Below, piece after piece: positions 61,966-64,000 of a DNA stretch of 64,000 nt. Position 1 is the stretch's first letter. Each line of letters begins with the position of its first letter. The notes under the pieces are model-generated. The model saw only the letters and a list, made by a program, of their open reading frames with translations, made no database searches and was not told where the DNA came from. The translations under genes were made by a program, and so were the position numbers. This DNA comes from Haliscomenobacter hydrossis DSM 1100 (GTDB taxonomy: Bacteria > Bacteroidota > Bacteroidia > Chitinophagales > Saprospiraceae): assembly GCF_000212735.1 (NCBI RefSeq), contig NC_015510.1, positions 2,878,315-2,942,314 on the forward strand, given 5' to 3'.

Positions 61966-62774
61966 TCGTCAATTTCTATTTCAGTGTTCACAATGACATT
62001 CCAACGGTTTTTCGAAAAAAAGCCCCTTGTTTCAGCCGCAGCCTTTAATGGAACCCGATGAAGCTGCATTTTCATCCTTTCCATTTGCCCGTATAAGGCA
62101 TTTGCCAGCTCATGGTTGTAACAGGTATATTCGAGTAGGTAGCCCAATCGCTGCAAAACTGCGCTTGGTGTATGCATCAAAAATAGGGGTTCAAAATCCT
62201 CAGGCCTCAGTTCTTCTATCAATTCATGGAGGATATTTGCGACCCGGTTGAGTCCACCAACCCGTTTTTCAAATTGCACTAAATCGCTTGCAGTGAGCGC
62301 TCGATTGGACACCTTCAGGTACCCGGATTCCGTTTTTTGTAGGGTTAATAACTTTTCCGGAATGTCTTTTATCGAGATATAATTGAGGATCATTCCCTTT
62401 TTTTGAGTAGGCCGGAGGGCTGGGAAGTTTGTAACAATAAAAAATTCTTGTGGTTGCTGATGCGCAGCTCCATGATATGCCGCAGCATTTAGCAAGGCAA
62501 CATAGTAAGGTCTTTGGAGGTGTTTCATCAATGCATCAATGAACAGTGTAGGCGGAAGGATGCCTTTGGGGGCATACTGCGGAGGGATAATGAGGTAGTA
62601 CCCTTTGTGAATAGACAGAATCTTTCCTTTTGCCGTTAATCGGCTGAGCGCCCTCATTATTCCGGTAAAAGTGTAATTTTTTAGTTCTTCCCGTAAGGCA
62701 TCAACAGAGAAAGAGTACCTGCCTTTGGCTTGTAAATGTTCAATCCATGTTTGAATTTTTAGGTTATCACTCAT
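61962..62774 (-). CDS. AbiEi-type antitoxin (type IV toxin-antitoxin)
   Basis: 270 residues. The N-terminal winged-helix covers about 15-65 (RYSFSVDALREELKNYTFTG, IMRALSRLTAKGKILSIHKG, YYLIIPPQY). The AbiEi C-terminal domain follows (YYVALLNAAAYHGAAHQQPQ, FFIVTNFPALRPTQKKGM, LQRLGYLLEYTCYN). AbiEi represses its own operon and blocks AbiEii by an indirect (type IV) mechanism. A 31-bp dyad lies just upstream. The stop overlaps the toxin start (ATGA). Confidence 0.92.
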   Translation of the reverse strand: MSDNLKIQTWIEHLQAKGRYSFSVDALREELKNYTFTGIMRALSRLTAKGKILSIHKGYYLIIPPQYAPKGILPPTLFIDALMKHLQRPYYVALLNAAAYHGAAHQQPQEFFIVTNFPALRPTQKKGMILNYISIKDIPEKLLTLQKTESGYLKVSNRALTASDLVQFEKRVGGLNRVANILHELIEELRPEDFEPLFLMHTPSAVLQRLGYLLEYTCYNHELANALYGQMERMKMQLHRVPLKAAAETRGFFSKNRWNVIVNTEIEIDE

Positions 62775-62791
62775 TTGAAGTGTGAATTTTT

Positions 62792-62822
62792 GCGAAATAT
62801 ACCAAAATATGGTATGTTTCGC
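62792..62822. promoter_or_regulatory. Palindromic operator upstream of abiEi
   Basis: gcgaaatatacca (62792-62804) and tggtatgtttcgc (62810-62822) pair at 12 of 13 positions with a 5-bp spacer, 18 bp upstream of the abiEi ATG. Position and symmetry match known AbiEi autoregulation. A second short dyad tcgcaaaatttgcga lies at 62884-62898. Confidence 0.65.
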
Positions 62823-62987
62823 AAAAAAAAACGCTAAAAAAGAAAAGCATTAGCCAAAGAGGAATTGAATCGATCAGCAGTTATCGCAAAATTTGCGACA
62901 GCTCGAATAGAAGAAAACCCTGAGGTTTTAGGAGAAACGCTCCCCAAATCAGACCTACCCCAAGCGGCAGAGCCTAAGGTTACATGT

Positions 62988-63212
62988 TTATTCCGTTTCC
63001 TCGCCCCCTTCCTTAGTCGCCCCTTCTCGAATGTACTTGAACACATCCGACTTAAACACATACCATTTCTTCAACCGCTTGAAGCCCTTTAAGCGACCTT
63101 CCCGCAACTCCCGTTCAACGGTATTTACACTGACCTTGAGTAGTTCAGCAGCCGATTCCAACGTCATCAGCTCTTCTGCAATGTAAAAGATAGGTTTCTC
63201 AGACTCACTCAT
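62988..63212 (-). CDS. Excisionase-like helix-turn-helix protein
   Basis: 74 residues. MTLESAAELLKVSVNTVERE followed by LREGRLKGFKRLKKWYVFKS is the winged HTH of the MerR/excisionase-type (HTH_17) family, with a short acidic tail. Such small proteins act as excisionases of integrative elements or as regulators. It lies upstream of the abiE genes on the same strand, separated by 213 bp. Three iterated 22-bp repeats lie 44 bp upstream of its start, plausible binding sites. Confidence 0.85.
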   Translation of the reverse strand: MSESEKPIFYIAEELMTLESAAELLKVSVNTVERELREGRLKGFKRLKKWYVFKSDVFKYIREGATKEGGEETE

Positions 63213-63255
63213 AAACGAATAGCTGAAAATTAAATTTAATCAAAAGTATTTCATA

Positions 63256-63309
63256 GGTACTTTTTAGATACTATATTGGTATCTTTTTAGTACTTTATTG
63301 GTTTTTAGG
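63256..63309. promoter_or_regulatory. Iterated 22-bp repeats upstream of the HTH gene
   Basis: Units start at 63256, 63278 and (partial) 63300: ggtactttttagatactata, ggtatctttttagtacttta, ggtttttagg. The first two are 22 bp and about 75% identical. AT-rich, between the HTH start (63212) and the next gene; operator or promoter region. Confidence 0.5.
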
Positions 63310-63499
63310 CTATGATTATTCAAAGCTTTTAAACACAACTAATGGTCAAGATATGGAAAATTCAGCAAACCACAATTGCATCGGTAAAAACTGTTTGGTG
63401 CACGCGCATGCTCCACCAGTTTACACCATCTCTTTCACAAAAACCAACATCCCCTCGGAACTTTTCCCCCTCACTAATTGTCCACAAAACACCACACTC

Positions 63500-63833
63500 A
63501 TGACCAAGAAACATCGGCCGCATCCAGGCCCAGGGCAACGGCGTAGAAAAATCGGTTACCTGGAGCCAGGATGAACCCCTTTCGCGGGAGCAGGGCAAAA
63601 CCTTGCTCCATCAGCTCAAGGGGCAGCTCAGCGAGAAGGAACACGCCGAGCGTGCCGAGCAGTTTGAGCAGGCCGAGCGCTACATTGCCGGGGCCAATGG
63701 GATACCCGCTCCGGAGCGCCGCACCTTTCAGAACCGCAAAACCAAAGATGTGCGGGTCGACATTGAGGTGCTGGCGGGTCGGGCATTTATTGCGGTGGCA
63801 TTTTTGGTGGTTTTATACTTTATTTTGAACTAA
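63500..63833 (+). pseudogene. Small C-terminally membrane-anchored protein, frameshifted near its start
   Basis: An open frame from 63504 to the TAA at 63831-63833 encodes NIGRIQAQGNGVEKSVTWSQ, DEPLSREQGKTLLHQLKGQL and a C-terminal hydrophobic segment AFIAVAFLVVLYFILN, but has no ATG. An ATG at 63500 becomes in frame (MTKNIGRIQAQG) if one A of the gaaac run at about 63509-63511 is removed. Only a TTG at 63603 is available otherwise. A helical acidic region (QFEQAERYIAGANG) precedes the TM. Family not recognised. The single-base shift is either real or a homopolymer error. Upstream, 63310-63499 shows no convincing gene. Confidence 0.5.
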
Positions 63834-63859
63834 CATTGTGGAAGAAGTTGTGTTAAAGC

Positions 63860-63963
63860 GACAACAAAGGGAGCGCGGATGACGCGGATTGAGCGGATTG
63901 ACACGGATTTGATCAGCGAAAATCCGCCTGATCCGCGTCATCCGCGCTCCCATTGTTGTGTCG
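63860..63963. repeat. Inverted repeat with gggagcgcggatgacgcgg arms
   Basis: Left arm 63860-63889 and right arm 63931-63963 pair over about 30 bp with small gaps (gggagcgcggatgacgcggat / atccgcgtcatccgcgctcc). The loop itself contains ggatt/aatccg words. Follows the small membrane protein gene; same hairpin-of-iterated-words architecture as elsewhere. Confidence 0.75.
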
Positions 63964-64000
63964 TATTTAGTCTTTCTTCATCCACGTAAAATTGTACAAC

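Overview
The window reads as a chromosomal segment of a Bacteroidota bacterium. A Saprospiria / Haliscomenobacter-like origin is my inference. The evidence is a gingipain-type C25 peptidase of the PorU (type IX secretion) kind, Bacteroidota-style promoters (TTG, about 17-19 bp, TAnnTTTG), many lipoproteins, DUF4160/DUF2442 and DUF6088-type genes, and an OmpH/Skp-like periplasmic protein. Coding density is high but gene ends are decorated with unusually many long intergenic inverted repeats.

Region 1 (1-9.9 kb) is ordinary chromosome: PorU-like peptidase (partial), rhomboid protease, GH73 glucosaminidase, OmpH/Skp, a 31-bp hairpin tandem array, a radical SAM/SPASM enzyme, a TPR protein, a lipoprotein and a small membrane protein. 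Region 2 (9.9-33.6 kb) holds a group II intron with a frameshifted reverse transcriptase, pxpB-pxpC without pxpA, a double TonB-C protein, MmcQ/YjbR, and a BlaI/M56 (BlaR1-like) regulatory pair whose peptidase carries thirteen IHG motifs in 29-residue repeats. It continues with two duplicated serine-hydrolase modules, each divergent from a different secreted enzyme (sulfatase; alpha/beta hydrolase), then an AraC-like regulator, a Gfo/Idh/MocA oxidoreductase, a quinol-type nitric oxide reductase, lipoproteins, an Asp-box sialidase-like protein, YebC and a tRNA with anticodon CAT.

Region 3 (33.6-59.7 kb) is a defence island starting immediately downstream of that tRNA. It contains a DUF4160/DUF2442 pair, an HsdM remnant, a YhcG-type PDDEXK nuclease, a decayed DUF6088 antitoxin with its operator, an EAD11-membrane protein coupled to a truncated S8 peptidase, S24 fragments, two multi-pass/pentapeptide membrane proteins, and a DNA adenine methylase-HerA-NurA-like operon. 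Further on are DUF1643, an M23/Mrr chimera split by an IS21 element, a PDDEXK protein next to a PLD nuclease, and a three-gene EAD11 / nSTAND NTPase / exported 21-blade WD40 operon. Two copies of the tRNA 3' end lie just past the WD40 gene, which fits an old tRNA-targeted integration. No integrase is visible.

Region 4 (59.7-64 kb) has a barrel-like outer-membrane protein, an AbiEi/AbiEii type IV toxin-antitoxin pair with a palindromic operator, an excisionase-like HTH protein with upstream 22-bp iterated repeats, and a frameshifted small membrane protein.

The best candidates for little-described biology are the two EAD11-containing loci in one island (a possible adaptor/effector relationship), the split STAND/secreted-WD40 system, and the methylase-HerA-NurA cluster. 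All functional statements rest on motif recognition by eye; no searches were run.
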